A DNA stretch of 64,000 bases, from positions 7,482,001-7,546,000 of the forward strand of contig CATNEN010000025.1 of the NCBI GenBank assembly GCA_950097015.1. Reading direction: 5' to 3'. The notes beneath the pieces were generated by a model that was given only the letters and a program-made list of their open reading frames with translations, made no database searches and was not told where the DNA came from. A program made the position numbers and the translations under genes. This document shows positions 22,102 to 34,359 of this stretch, one piece after another; positions within the stretch are counted from its first letter, which is position 1; each line of letters begins with the position of its first letter. This stretch comes from Macrostomum hystrix. Lineage: Eukaryota > Platyhelminthes > Macrostomidae.

Positions 22102-22641
22102 GTGATTATCGACACCTGTTGCTGGCAGTGTCGCAACTGCACCGACAACGAAGTCGTCACCCAGAACGGCACCGCGTGCATTGCCTGCAGCGAGTTCACC
22201 TGGCCGGAACCGCTGGGGCGCCTTCTGTGCCAGCAGCTGCCAGTAAAGACCGGCGGCTACAGCGGCGCCGTCTCCGCCGTGTCCGCCTGCTTCGCCTGCC
22301 TTGGCAGCCTCTGCAGCGCCGGCGTTCTGATCGTCCTGGCGGTCAAGCGAGATGACCGCCTTCTGAAGGCGGCCGCCATCGAACTCAGCACCGTCAGCGC
22401 CGCCGGGTTGCTGCTGGGCCACGCCAGCGCGGCGCTGTTCCTGCTGCCGCCGACTCCGGCCTCGTGCAACGCCAAGGTCATCGGTTACCACGCCAGCCTG
22501 TGCGCCGTCTTCTCCAGCTTGTTCGTTAAATCGGCCAGGATCTACCGCGTGTTCGCCGCTACCAACGTGGGCCGGCAGAGACCAGTGCTCACTGGCAGGA
22601 TCCACGTCCTGCTGGCAACTGGAGGCATCATCCTGGCCATG
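22102..22641 (+). CDS. mGluR-like receptor, exon 4: cysteine-rich domain and TM1-TM4
   Basis: Acceptor ACTCAAACTAG. The frame continues GQFK|VIIDTCCWQCRNC and TACIACSEFTWPEP, the conserved CCWxCxxC...CxxCxxxxWP core. TM1 (SACFACLGSLCSAGVLIVL), TM2 (ELSTVSAAGLLLGHASAAL), TM3 (YHASLCAVFSSLFVKSARI) and intracellular loop 2 YRVFAATNVGRQRP match mGluRs (KTNRIxRIF...QRP). It ends in TM4 at GGIILAM with donor GTCTGT, phase 0. Confidence 0.92.
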
Positions 22642-22655
22642 GTCTGTCTACCTGC

Positions 22656-22740
<85 letters not shown>

Positions 22741-22745
22741 GTCTC

Positions 22746-22832
<87 letters not shown>

Positions 22833-22845
22833 GTCTGTCTTTCTA
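22656..22845. repeat. (CTGT)n microsatellite at the start of mGluR intron 4
   Basis: About 47 tetranucleotides with occasional CTCT, beginning about 14 nt after the donor; the donor GTCTGTCT already resembles the repeat. Confidence 0.97.
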
Positions 22846-24763
22846 TTATGAAAGCAAACAAAAAAGTATTAGATTGGTTTGTATTAAAAACAGTAGTAAA
22901 TGGATACAGTTTGAATTTAGCGTTGAATTAAGCGTGACAAAGCCATAAAAGTTACCTGACAGATTCCCTACCACCTTGATTACCTTATTTTACTATTTAC
23001 ATTTTACAATTTACAATTTACTATAGTTATTTGTTTGCTTTTGTAATAGCTACTACTGTTTTTAAGTGAAATTTTGCAATTTTTGTATTCCATCATTTGC
23101 CACTAACAGGACAACTGAGAACAGGCTTCAAAATAGAGCTGAAAATTTTAGCCCGTTATAAGTTTTTTAATGGCAATTGGTTAAATATTTTAGGAAATAC
23201 AGAAACAATGAGAATGTGGGTACGCGCAAAGCTGTACTAGAACGTGTGCAAGGTGCTTTAATTGTTCTTTACGCTTTTTCCTGTATACTCCCGTGTTTTC
23301 TACTCTTAAAGATCAATTCACGATTTCAATTTAGTAGCAATGAGTTTGGAAATTGGAGACAGAGGTCGTTTCGATGAGATTCGTCGAAATCAAGTCGTAT
23401 ATTTGTAACTTAAAAGTGCTTCGTGCTTGATCGCAACACACAGAAACGCTTGAGAGCACGTCCCTGTCTGGGCGGCTACTGCTTCTCTCACAAACTGCTG
23501 CATGGTGTCTAAACATTCGACGTTTCCCACATATCAAGTAATCAAACAGTCTGCATGCTAATGATGGAGCAGATTCGATGAAGTACGTCCATTCCACTGC
23601 TCATATTACTGGCGAAAATGATAGTTGAAGGAACAGCATGTTCAGGTGTATTTGCGCATACATGAGCTACTAACTGCAGTATGTGCTGTACTTTTAGTTA
23701 TCTTTAGTGTAATTGGTACTGTGCACTTTGGTGCAAATGGTATAGCCTTCTTCATTTCGGCTAATAGTTCAAAACTATATATGTAGTTCAAAATCATGGA
23801 ATTCTTGATTTCTAGAATCTAAACATATCTAACCATTTTCCGGACCAGTTTGGGCTGACTGTCTGTCCCGAAAATACACTGGGCAGATAGGAAATTAGGA
23901 TGCACCACTTGGAGAAAAACACCTTGATTACTTCCGTATCGTGCAAACAATTTTCAAAAAGTTTATTTTATTAGAAAGCTGAATAAATTCTCTACATTTT
24001 AATTAAATCGTGTGCGTCTACAAGGATATCAAAAAATAATTTTCTCATTTATGTCGAGAAAATTTCTTTGGCTAATCAGAATAAAAGCGGCAACTATCGA
24101 CCTTGTTTTTATTTGTTTTTATCGATTGACTGAAGACATTTTCAAGCAATGTTAATTGCACACAAGCAATTCAAAAGATATGGGCGTGGTCAGCCAGCCA
24201 GAATTAAGATTTGAGAAAGCGAATGTCCGTGTCTGCTGCGGTTTAGGCTATAGCCCTAATTTGTAGATTTTGAAAAATTCAAAATTTTAAATTTTACCCT
24301 CACTAGTCAAAAAAGTTTTGGATGTTTTTCTCACCTTGAAATTTAAGTGGAACCAGATTTTCTATTAGTAATTTGTTAGAAACGTTTCTAACAGATTTGC
24401 TAGAATCCTTTCCAATAGATTTGTTCGAATCTTCTCCAATGAATTTGTCAGAATCATGTCAAATCGATTTGTTAGACTGACTTTGAACCACTTCCAATGG
24501 TAGTGAGTCGCTGGTTACTAGGCTTAGCACTCCTTGTCTAGCTAGCCATCTAAACCAAACGCTGTATGATTTTGCCTGTCTTCCTCTTAGAATTTAGTAA
24601 CGGGTTAGAGTCCTTAAGGGTCTTTATTAGGAGAACTGTGGTCGTTGTTTCCACGGTTTTTCCATGGCAGTTTGGCACGCCCACGGAATTCCCGTCTGCC
24701 TAAATCCTTTGTATCCGGTCATTCAGTCATTTGCCAGAACCTTCTGCATGCGCCAATCCCCAG
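22846..24763. other. Remainder of mGluR intron 4
   Basis: AT-rich and mostly unique. A degenerate repeat of about 27 nt (GATTTGTTAGAATCTTTTCC-like, four copies) lies at 24365-24480. The acceptor is CGCCAATCCCCAG. Confidence 0.6.
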
Positions 24764-25261
24764 GCCATACTCCTGACAGCGCTGACTATCACGAGCCCGG
24801 TGCCCGTTGAGCGGGTCGCCCTTCGCTCAGCCGGCCAGCTGCAGCCGCCGATCATCGAGGAGGACTGCAACTTTGTCTCCGGCGCCAGTCTGTGGGCACC
24901 GCTAGGCGCCAACTTCGCCCTGATGTCCGGCACCGCCGTGTTCGCTGTGCGCACCCGCAACATTCCCAACAATTTCCACGACACCCGCAGCATCCTGGCC
25001 TGCTCAGCCTGTTCGCTGTTCTTGTGGGTGGCCTTCGTGCCGAGCATGGTCACTTCGGCCCAGCTCAGCATCCAGAGTCTTCTGCTGAGCTTCGCGCTGC
25101 TCGTCAGTAGCCTACTGGGCCTGGCGATTCTGCACGCGCCCAAGGTTTATGCCGTACTGTGTGGCAAGACCGCCGCTCTTGAGGTCAACGTGCGATTCTA
25201 CGCCTCCGGCAGTGCAGTGGCGACTGTTGACCGCAACACGAACGGAAGCGGCACTCGTTAG
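24764..25261 (+). CDS. mGluR-like receptor, exon 5: TM4-TM7 and short C-terminal tail
   Basis: Joined frame ILAM|AILLTALTITSPVPVERV. IEEDCNF supplies the extracellular loop 2 cysteine. AVRTRNIPNNFHDTR is the diagnostic mGluR intracellular loop 3 (KTRNIPENFNEA). LFLWVAFVP corresponds to TM6 and HAPKVYAVL to the TM7 PKxY motif. The tail is only about 40 residues and ends at TAG 25259-25261, so it lacks the long Homer-binding tail of group I receptors. Confidence 0.93.
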   Translation, partial: AILLTALTITSPVPVERVALRSAGQLQPPIIEEDCNFVSGASLWAPLGANFALMSGTAVFAVRTRNIPNNFHDTRSILACSACSLFLWVAFVPSMVTSAQLSIQSLLLSFALLVSSLLGLAILHAPKVYAVLCGKTAALEVNVRFYASGSAVATVDRNTNGSGTR

Positions 25262-25344
25262 AGAAGATCGAATGGGATGCGGGACTAGCGAGTTCTTAGT
25301 CCCGATTCGGCACTTCTAACTCGTAGAACTGATCCCCAATAACT

Positions 25345-25600
25345 GGTCATGGACTTCTCGATCCAGTACCTTGTCATGGACTTCTAGATCCAGTAACTAG
25401 TCATGAACTTCTAGATCCAGTAACTAGTCATGGACTTCTAGATCCAGTAACTAGTCACGGACTTCTAGATCCAGTAACTAGTCATGGACTTCTAGATCCA
25501 GTAACTAGTCATGGACTTCTAGATCCAGTAACTACGAGCGTAGCCATGGACTTCTAGATCCAGTAACTACGAGCGTAGCCATGGACTTCTAGATCCACTC
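25345..25600. repeat. 27-nt array 3' of the mGluR-like gene
   Basis: About nine copies of ACTTCTAGATCCAGTAACTA plus GTCATGG. The unit contains TCTAGA and ACTAGT palindromes. It begins about 80 nt after the stop codon. Confidence 0.92.
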
Positions 25601-26326
25601 ACCATGATTTACCATGATGAGTAAATCCAAGGGGGTCAATTCACATTGATCAGGGACTTATAGATCCTGCATGCGCCAATCCCCTAGATCTCTAGATCCT
25701 CTACCAATAGTTGATCATGGGCTTCTGGATTATTGATTATTGATCATTGATATTGTAAAGTAGTGGATAAAACTCCGGGAATGATATATAAATTAAAACA
25801 AATGCTATTGTTGTCCCGTTTGCATAATGCTGTTCATAATTATTCTATTTTTATTTATTGTAGTGTGTATTTCTGTACCTTCTTAAAGTCAATAGAAAAC
25901 AAATATGAATAGATGCAAGTTACGAGTTATATACAAGTTATATACAATATATATTACCAATCGAGCTCTTTATCCCAACGATTATATTCACCTGACCAAG
26001 CACTGAAAATTACTTGTAATTAATCTTGTTCTCATTCCAGTCTATAATTATAGATGTCTGTTAATCCTGAATGAGCTGTTAGCTAAACTGACTTTCATTT
26101 ACTTGTCTGTATTCTGGACGTTGCTTGTAGATTCCCACTGCTTCTCATTAACGCATTACTCTCGTATCTGTCGTGTAAAATCACAGTGGATTACTCGTAT
26201 CTCGCGCACCTGTCCCGAATCAACTCAACACTCGCGTTCACTTCCTAGTCGCATCTAGTCCCAGACTTTGTAGGTTAGTGGAATATTTGCAGGCTATTTA
26301 TAGCTAGTTTTTAGATGCATTGTAGC
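25601..26326. other. Unique AT-rich intergenic DNA
   Basis: Probably includes the mGluR 3' UTR; ATTAAA at 25792 is a weak poly(A) candidate. Nothing else recognised. Confidence 0.35.
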
Positions 26327-26762
26327 TCGTAGGGAGTTTGTAGGGAGTTTGTAGGGAGTTTGTAGGGAGTTTGTAGGGAGTTTGTAGGGAGTTTGTAGGG
26401 AGTTTGTAGGGAGTTTGTAGGGAGTTTGTAGGGAGTTTGTAGGGAGTTTGTAGGGAGTTTGTAAGGAGTTTGTAAGGAGTTTGTAGGGAGTTTGTAGGGA
26501 GTTTGTAGGGAGTTTGTAGGGAGTTTGTAGGGAGTTTGTAGGGAGTTTGTAGGGAGTTTGTAGGGAGTTTGTAGGGAGTTTGTAGGGAGTTTGTAGGGAG
26601 TTTGTAGGGAGTTTGTAGGGAGTTTGTAGGAGTTTGTAGGAGTTTGTAGGAGTTTGTAGGAGTTTGTAGGAGTTTGTAGGAGTTTGTAGGGAGTTTGTAG
26701 GGAGTTTGTAGGGAGTTTGTAGGGAGTTTGTAGGGAGTTTGTAGGGAGTTTGTATGGAGTTT
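26327..26762. repeat. 11-nt minisatellite (10-nt variant block)
   Basis: About 40 copies of GTAGGGAGTTT, with an internal run of 10-nt GTAGGAGTTT units at 26625-26690. The encoded 169-codon minus-strand frame is repeat translation only. Confidence 0.97.
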
Positions 26763-27400
26763 TTTAGGTCTTGAGATAGCATCAAGCCATTCGTATTGTG
26801 CATCGATCAGTTAAACTGGTTTCCTAAAATAATTGCTTCAAGTGCTTCGCAACAGCGTTTCCTTACAAATATTTTCTACCAACCTTCAGTTAAAGTTTGA
26901 GTTGCAGATTTCAGCCGATTACGGGACTATTTCATCCCAGATTATGTTATCCAGTTTGAACAAATTTAGCATTATCCTACATTCACTCTAATGAATTCTA
27001 GCCTTTCAAGGGATTTATTGAATTTATCTGATCCTGCTGTTGACCTTTAAGTCTTGGAGATCAAGAAAAATGATTGAAAAAGGACTGAAGATTGATATTT
27101 GTTTATGCGAAATGCCTATAATTATCTTTGTATGAATAATAATGCACAGAGCGAGTATCCACCTTTATAAAAAAGTTTATTTTCCACCTTCTTGCACGTT
27201 TTTACTCCATTTACTTTATTTCTCAGTGTCATCTACTTTCTATTAGTAGTATTGCTGGCCCGTATGTGGACTTTGATAAAAGAAGTTCTCATATTAGCAG
27301 GATATTTTCACAGGGACCTTGATAAATATAAGCTAATGACAAAGCACTCGTTTTTCCTAAATTTTTATCCCTTTTTGATCGGTGCACCACATTAATCCGC
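26763..27400. other. Unique intergenic spacer
   Basis: Short open frames (27192-27395) without a domain. Nothing recognised. Confidence 0.35.
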
Positions 27401-27720
27401 GGTGAGATCAAAGAGCACACCTTTACACTGGTAATTACCATAACTCTCTCCGCCGCGGTGAGATCAAAGAGCACACCCTTACACTGTTAATTACCATAAC
27501 TCTCTCCACCGTGGTGAGATCAAAGAGCACACCTTTACACAGTTAATTACCATAACTCTCTCCACCGCGGTGAGATTAAAGAGCACACCTTTACACAGTT
27601 AATTACCATAACTCTCTCCACCGCGGTGAGATCAAAGAGCACACCTTTACACTGGTAATTACCATAACTCTCTCCGCCGCGGTGAGATCAAAGAGCACAC
27701 CTTTACACTGTTAATTTTCG
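27401..27720. repeat. 56-nt tandem repeat, 6 copies
   Basis: Units contain GGTGAGATCAAAGAGCACAC and TTAATTACCATAACTCTCTC. Most junctions carry CACCGCGGTG, a 10-bp perfect palindrome, or a one-base variant. Confidence 0.95.
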
Positions 27721-28239
27721 CCGCTTTAAACGACTCAAATATTTCCTGATGGTTAAATTCAAGGAGAGGCCGTATGAAAATACGGTTTTTCGACAGGCAG
27801 TACAAAGTTATCTAAATACTACTTTTAGTAAGTCAGTTGGAATAAGTAAGAAATATCTAAAATATGAGCCCTATACTAGGCAGTAAAATAAAATTCGCTA
27901 CTTAAACCCGCGTCACATTTAACCTGCCATCACGCTTAAAACTTCTGAGCTTGTAAAGCTTCGTTGAGCTCGTAAGTCTTAAGCTGAGCGGATTAACATA
28001 GCACCACTGGCTTTAGCTGCCTGTCGCTAATCCCAGGTAAAACTTCCGGCTTGTCTCTCAGACTGGCTGAAAGAGGAAAGGTGAGGGGTCAAATGCAAGA
28101 CGGCTGCTGGAGACTTTGTTGAGTTATCTCGACGATGAGTAACCAATTATGTAGTCGATATGCCAGCTTCTCGTCGCCTTCATATTATCTCTATTCTATC
28201 TACTCTATTCTCCATAAAGTGATATATTATTAATTGATA
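27721..28239. other. Unique intergenic spacer
   Basis: No gene recognised. Confidence 0.35.
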
Positions 28240-28685
28240 ATAATCTATTCCCAATCTGATCTATTCACAATCTGATCTATTCACAATCTGATCTATTCAC
28301 AATCTGATCTATTCACAATCTGATCTATTCACAATCTGATCTATTCACAATCTGATCTATTCACAATCTCATCTATTCACAATCTCATCTATTCACAATC
28401 TCATCTATTCACAACCTGATCAATCTACTGGTCTATTCTCAATCTATACCGATCTATTCTCAATCTACTGATCTATTCTTTATCTACTGGTCTATTCTCA
28501 ATCTTCTAGTTTATTCTCAATCTATACCGATCTATTCTCAATCTACTGATCCATTATCAATCTACTGATCTATTCTCTATCTACTGGTCTATTCTCAATC
28601 TACCGGTCTATTCTCTATCTACTGGTCTATTCTCAATCTACCGGTCTATTCTAATCTACTGGTCTATTCTCAATCTACTGATTTT
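28240..28685. repeat. 16-nt array grading into a ~19-nt array
   Basis: ATTCACAATCTGATCT repeated about ten times, then degenerate CTACTGGTCTATTCTCAAT units to about 28680. The two blocks share CTATTC-CAATCT. Confidence 0.9.
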
Positions 28686-29164
28686 CATACCGATCTAATG
28701 AGAATCTCTACTCTACTTTCCATATCTCTCAGGTCTATTCTACCACTTATTATGCAATCTTAAAATGATACGATTTTCTGTTCCATTTTTTCATGTGTCC
28801 TATTTCGCTGACAAATTATTGATAGAAATAATTAATTAACCTATTTATTTTCAGCCACCCAACCCTAACTTATAGAATATTCGTGGAAACTTTGAAAATT
28901 TCCCATCTCACGTGAGGTTTTGTATAAATTCATAATCCACGAGTCAGTCATTTCCCGCAGCTCCCACAACGACTTATCCGGCAAACTTCCTGGACCTGGG
29001 CCGAATAATCCCTTTCGGGATTTTGGACCCTCCACCCGCTGATCCCTGTTGTAGAGCAGGTTAGATCCTAGGGATGGTATGTTTGTGTGTGTGTTGGATG
29101 TTAGACCTAGATTAGCGATATGGCGATATTGCGAGAATGATATGGATGAGATAAGGATGATATC
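28686..29164. other. Unique spacer
   Basis: No gene recognised; reading frames that run into the next array are repeat translation. Confidence 0.35.
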
Positions 29165-30345
29165 ATTGAGATAGGTGAGATAGCAGCGAGGTTTTGTGAG
29201 ATTTGGTGAGATTAAATAGGTTGCATGAGATTTGAGTGAGATTGGGTGAGGTTGGAGTGAGATTTGGTGATATTGGATAGGTTTCATGAGATTGGAGTGA
29301 GATTTGGTGAGATTGCATGAGATTGGAGTGAGATTGGGTGAGTTTTGCATGAGATTGGAGTGAGATTTGGTGAGATTGCATGAGATTGGAGTGCGATTTG
29401 GTGAGATTGTATGAGATTGGAGTGAGATTTGGTGAGATTGCATGAGATTGGAGTGCGATTTGGTGAGATTGGATAGGTTTCATGAGATTGGAGTGAGATT
29501 TGGTGAGATTGCATGAGATTGGACTGAGATTTGGTGAGATTGCATGAGATTGGAGTGAGATTTAGTGAGTTTGCATGAGATTGGAGTGAGATTTGGTGAG
29601 ATTGCATGAGATTGGAGTGAGATTTGGTGAGATTGCATGAGATTGGAGTGAGATTGGGTGAGGTTGCATGAGATTGGAGTGAGATTGGGTGAGATTGCAT
29701 GAGATTGGAGTGAGATTGGGTGAGATTGGATAGGTTTCATGAGATTGGAGTGAGATTGGGTGAGGTTGGAGTGAGATTTGGTGATATTGGATAGGTTTCA
29801 TGAGATTGGAGTGAGATTTGGTGAGATTTGGTGATATTGGATAGGTTTCATGAGATTGGAGTGAGATTTGGTGAGATTGCATGAGATTGGAGTGAGATTG
29901 GGTGAGATTGGATAGGTTTCATGAGATTGGAGTGAGATTGGGTGAGGTTGGAGTGAGATTTGGTGATATTGGATAGGTTTCATGAGATTGGAGTGAGATT
30001 TGGTGAGATTTGGTGATATTGGATAGGTTTCATGAGATTGGAGTGAGATTTGGTGAGATTGCATGAGATTGGATTGAGATTTGGTGAGTTTGCATGAGAT
30101 TGGAGTGAGATTTGGTGAGATTGCATGAGATTGGAGTGAGATTGGGTGAGATTGCATGAGATTGGAGTGAGATTGGGTGAGGTTTCATGAGATTGGAGTG
30201 AGATTGGGTGAGGTTTCATGAGATTGGAGTGAGATTGGGTGAGGTTGGTTGAGGTTGCATGAGATTGGAGTGAGACTTGGTGAGGTTGCATGAGACAGGA
30301 GTTAGATTTTGTGAGATTGGTGTGAGATAGGGTGTGATAGATGAG
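29165..30345. repeat. 31-nt minisatellite
   Basis: About 37 units of GATTGCATGAGATTGGAGTG plus AGATTTGGTGA. Two or more longer blocks containing GGTGATATTGGATAGGTTTC recur at 29775-29850 and 29955-30030, about 180 nt apart, indicating block duplication. Confidence 0.95.
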
Positions 30346-30869
30346 TGAGATAGGAGAGTGATGAGTGGGATAGGATATATAATGAGAAATTAATAGATTT
30401 GCATAGCTATTACACTTTCCGGTCTCATAGAACATAGTGCATGCATGTGTTCGAGGGTATTTCAATACTAGAAAAGGCTGAAAAAAGGCGAAGTCGGAGT
30501 GATGGGGAGTTTAAAACAGAGGAATTGAAAGAAAAAAATAGAGTAATCCGAACTAAGGAATCCATTAGGCATTGGATGCAGTTCCGTGTTTCAAATCCAG
30601 CCAGTATAGGGCTGACAGACTTGAGTGGCCTCAGCAAGTATAGACGGACCCGGGTCACAGGGTGTGGCTGTGGAATTGCGTGCTGGAGACCCTCCCTCTG
30701 ACCCAGCCACTCGTTTTGCTTTTTTAAGTGTGCGGCATTCGAGCTTCTCCTGCTCCTAATGGACAGGGCCGCTGCCACTCGAGCTTGCGGAGTTTGCTTA
30801 TCTTCTTTTACTCCCCAGCTACTATGGGGTGGCGTTGCGTCACAGAGGAGCAGAGCTATCCCCATGCTT
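30346..30869. other. Unique spacer, possibly SINE-containing
   Basis: GTTTCAAATCC near 30588 resembles a tRNA B box but no A box or partner element is convincing. Open frames on both strands lack domains. Confidence 0.3.
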
Positions 30870-31138
30870 CACCTCAACTCTGACTGTCTGCCTGTCTGTC
30901 TGTCTGACTTGGGTGTCTGTCTGTCTGTCTGTCTTGGGTGTCTGTCTGTCTGTCTGTCTTGGGTGTCTATCTGCCTGTCTGTCTTGGGTGTCTGTCTGTC
31001 TGTCTGTCTTGGGTGTCTATCTGCCTGTCTGTCTTGGGTGTCTGTATGTCTGTCTGTCTTGGGTGTCTGTATGTCTGTCTTGGGTGTCTGTCTGTCTGTC
31101 TTGGGTGTCTGTCTGTCTGTCTGTCTGTCTGTCTTGGG

Positions 31139-31187
<49 letters not shown>

Positions 31188-31402
31188 TTCTGTCTGTCTG
31201 TCCTTCTGTCTGTCTGTCTGTCTGTCTTGGGTGTCTGTCTGTCTGTCTTGGGTGTCTGTCTGTCTGTCTGTCTTGGGTGTCTATCTGCCTGTCTGTCTTG
31301 GGTGTCTGTATGTCTGTCTGTCTTGGGTGTCTGTATGTCTGTCTTGGGTGTCTGTCTGTCTGTCTTGGGTGTCTGTCTGTCTGTCTGTCTGTCTGTCTTG
31401 GG

Positions 31403-31451
<49 letters not shown>

Positions 31452-31654
31452 TTCTGTCTGTCTGTCCTTCTGTATGTCTGTCTGTCTGTCTTGGGTGTCT
31501 GTATGTCTGTCTTGGGTGTCTGTATGTCTGTCTTGGGTGTCTGTCTGTCTTGGGTGTCTATCTGCCTGTCTGTCTTGGGTGTCTGTATGTCTGTCTTGGG
31601 TGTCTGTCTGTCTGTCTTGGGTGTCTGTCTGTCTGTCTGTCTGTCTGTCTTGGG

Positions 31655-31703
<49 letters not shown>

Positions 31704-31985
31704 TTCTGTCTGTCTGTCCTTCTGTATGTCTGTCTGTCTGTCTTGGGTGTCTGTATGTCTGTCTTGGGTGTCTGTATGTCTGTCTTGGGTGTCTGTCTGT
31801 CTTGGGTGTCTGTCTGTCTGTCTGTCTTGGGTGTCTGTCTGTCTGTCTGTCTTGGGTGTCTGTATGTCTGTCTGTCTGTCTGTCTGTCTCCCTGACTTGG
31901 GTCTGCCTGTCTGTCTGTCTTGGGTGTCTCTCTTGGGTGTCTGTTTGTCTTGGGTGTCTGTCTGTCTGTCTCATTTTCCTGTCGC
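30870..31985. repeat. Compound (CTGT)n / CTTGGGTGT array
   Basis: CTGT tetranucleotides punctuated by CTTGGGTGT. A multi-hundred-base segment with rare variants (TATCTGCCTG, TGTCCTTCTGT) is repeated about three times (for example at 31013, 31276 and 31556), so the array has a higher-order structure. Frames of up to 386 codons in all three plus frames come from the repeat. Confidence 0.96.
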
Positions 31986-32367
31986 GTAGAAATGAAGGGT
32001 AAATTTATCTGTCAGGCGTGTCTTCTCTGGCTTCCTTGTTCTTCAATCACCAATCCATCTTTCTAATTTCATATTTCTTGTTTAGAAGGCGCGAATGAGA
32101 AACGTATAAATGCAAAAAATGAATTAAGAAGCAACCCCTGACGGTCCTTGTGCTTAGCATTTCTTGTTTTCCTTGGTACCTTGGCGTAGGAAAACAAAAT
32201 GGGCAAGCATTGATGCAACATTTCTTAGACCTCGTAACATTGCGAATGGCATTCATTCATCAGTCAGCTGCACCTGCCCACAACCCATTAGCGTGATGGA
32301 TTTCTCTGAATCGAATAGCAGTGTCGTTGTGACTGACTTTGAATAAATGTCGTCTATCGTTGTGACT
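31986..32367. other. Unique spacer
   Basis: No gene recognised. Confidence 0.35.
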
Positions 32368-32368
32368 G

Positions 32369-32455
<87 letters not shown>

Positions 32456-32463
32456 GTCTATTT
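32368..32463. repeat. (TATC)n microsatellite
   Basis: About 23 nearly perfect TATC units. Confidence 0.98.
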
Positions 32464-32875
32464 ACCCTGTAATGCCCCCAAAATGCTCTTAAGAATTGGC
32501 TTAGAAGTGGTTTGAAATCCTTAATGGACACTCTTACTTCCCGTTTGAGCACTGATCCGGGATATAATTTCGCGCCGCTCAATTATTTAAAAAGTCAAGT
32601 GAGTCCTTCGTCCTTCGTACTTCGTGAGTTATTTTTTATCCCCACTTTAGTTGGACTAAAGTGGCTCTATACGTCGACTTGTAATAGTCAGTTACAGTCT
32701 AGCGGCTTTCAATTTTTTTCTGTTGTCGTCTGACGATTAGGTCAGAAATTCTTTTTTTCGTTGACAATTGTCCCTTCCGGTTTGGGTTGTACAATGTTGC
32801 CGTTTATGATTCAGGTGATTAGTGATGCAACATTTTTAATGCTAAAGTTTTGGATATTTTACTAAATGTCTGACG
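32464..32875. other. Unique spacer
   Basis: No gene recognised. Confidence 0.35.
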
Positions 32876-33075
32876 CAATGCCCAAATCCCGATATCCCAA
32901 ATCCCGATATCTCAAATCCCGATATCCCAAATCCCGATATCCCAAATCCCGATATCCCAAATCCCGATATCCCAAATCCCGATATCCCAAATCCCGATAT
33001 CCCAAATCCCGATATCCCAAATCCCGATATCCCAAATCCCGATATCCCCAATCCCGGTATCCCGAATCCCGAACT
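32876..33075. repeat. 15-nt array
   Basis: CCCAAATCCCGATAT, about 12 copies; the last two diverge. Confidence 0.97.
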
Positions 33076-33810
33076 CCTAACACTCTAACTCCAAGAATAA
33101 TCCTGAAAATCGACAATGGAATATTAATCAATGTTTCAAAGTCTCAAATCAAAGTTAAAAAATATTATCATTCGTTGGCATTTTGCGCATTTCTTCTGTA
33201 ACCAGCAAGCAACACTTTCTGACGAAAAGATACAGAAATCAATTTTCGTTTGCAATTACTTAATTCATAGATTAAAAAAATTCTGGATTAGATTAAGAAA
33301 CAAAAATTCAGATCAGATCATCTTATCTCCCGGTCCACTTACGTAAAGGCCACTTCTAGCAGATGAATTTCATCCCCCCAATAAGGAGAAAGTGAGGTCA
33401 GCTTGTCAAAAAAACTCGAATCAACCCAACAGAAGGCGGAAGCAAGGCAGACAATGCGGAGGTGTTCAATGACGTGGGTCGGCCCTCCATCAGCAATATT
33501 GCAGTTTTTGGATTTGGGTGGGGGGAATGGGAAAATCGGCCTTCTAATCAGCACTGAGTGCCCGCCCCTAGGCTGTGCCATCTTATTTATCAAAATTTCC
33601 CCTCTCCGGCCCTCGAAACACAATTTTTTCTTTGCCCTCAAGCGAATCCGGTGAGGGTTGTTTCCGTCGGCTCCCAAGCCCCCGCATCATCCAGTTCCGT
33701 TTGACCCACCCCACAGATTCGACGCCTCGAGTTTGTCACAGAAGACGAGTCAGGAAGTTTAGCGCATAATTTTAAGATGAATTTGGAACAACATTCTACT
33801 CTAATCATCG
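33076..33810. other. Unique spacer
   Basis: Mixed composition with C-runs. Short frames at 33339-33677 on both strands have no domain support. Confidence 0.35.
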
Positions 33811-34055
33811 TGGAGATTCAGATGGGACTTCAGGTAGTTTAGGAATGGGACTTCAGGTAGATAGGGATAGGACTTCAGGTAGATAGGGATAGGACTTCAG
33901 GTAGATAGGGATAGGACTTCATGTAGTTTAGTAATAGGACTTCAGGTAGTTAGGGATAGGACAGAGAGATGGAATCTCAGAGAGATGGAATCTCAGAGAG
34001 ATGTAATCTCAGAGAGATGTAATCTCAGAGAGATGGAATCTCAGAGAGATGGATT
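33811..34055. repeat. 22-nt array followed by 16-nt array
   Basis: About six copies of GGGATAGGACTTCAGGTAG plus ATA, then six copies of AGAGAGATGGAATCTC with the dyad GAGAT...ATCTC. Confidence 0.93.
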
Positions 34056-34359
34056 GCATTATCTAATTAATCGTATTGCATTAGATAAATATGGGAAGCG
34101 TCCATACCAATCGCTTCTGTTGATTGACAACCGTAATTTGTGGTATTGATTTCCTTTATCTTTCTATGAGCTTATTACGAGCTATATACATTATAATGTA
34201 TATGCGGGATAGTTTTGTTTACATTCTTTGACCATCACAAAACATAATACTTGTGCATAAGCATATAACATAAGCAATATTGGGACACGTGAAGGGGCAA
34301 TGCCAGTGTGCAGCAGCACTGCTATTGGCATCAATACGATCGGAAACCTGGATCATAAT
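34056..34359. other. Unique spacer
   Basis: About 300 nt, AT-rich, nothing recognised. Confidence 0.35.

Noticed and set aside
30581-30700. B-box-like GTTTCAAATCC as a third SINE head
   Set aside because: No matching A box, T arm pairing or L2-like tail found nearby.
30759-32002. Three overlapping 350-390-codon frames rich in Cys, Leu, Ser, Val
   Set aside because: Translation of the CTGT/CTTGGGTGT array; no unique sequence or splice context.
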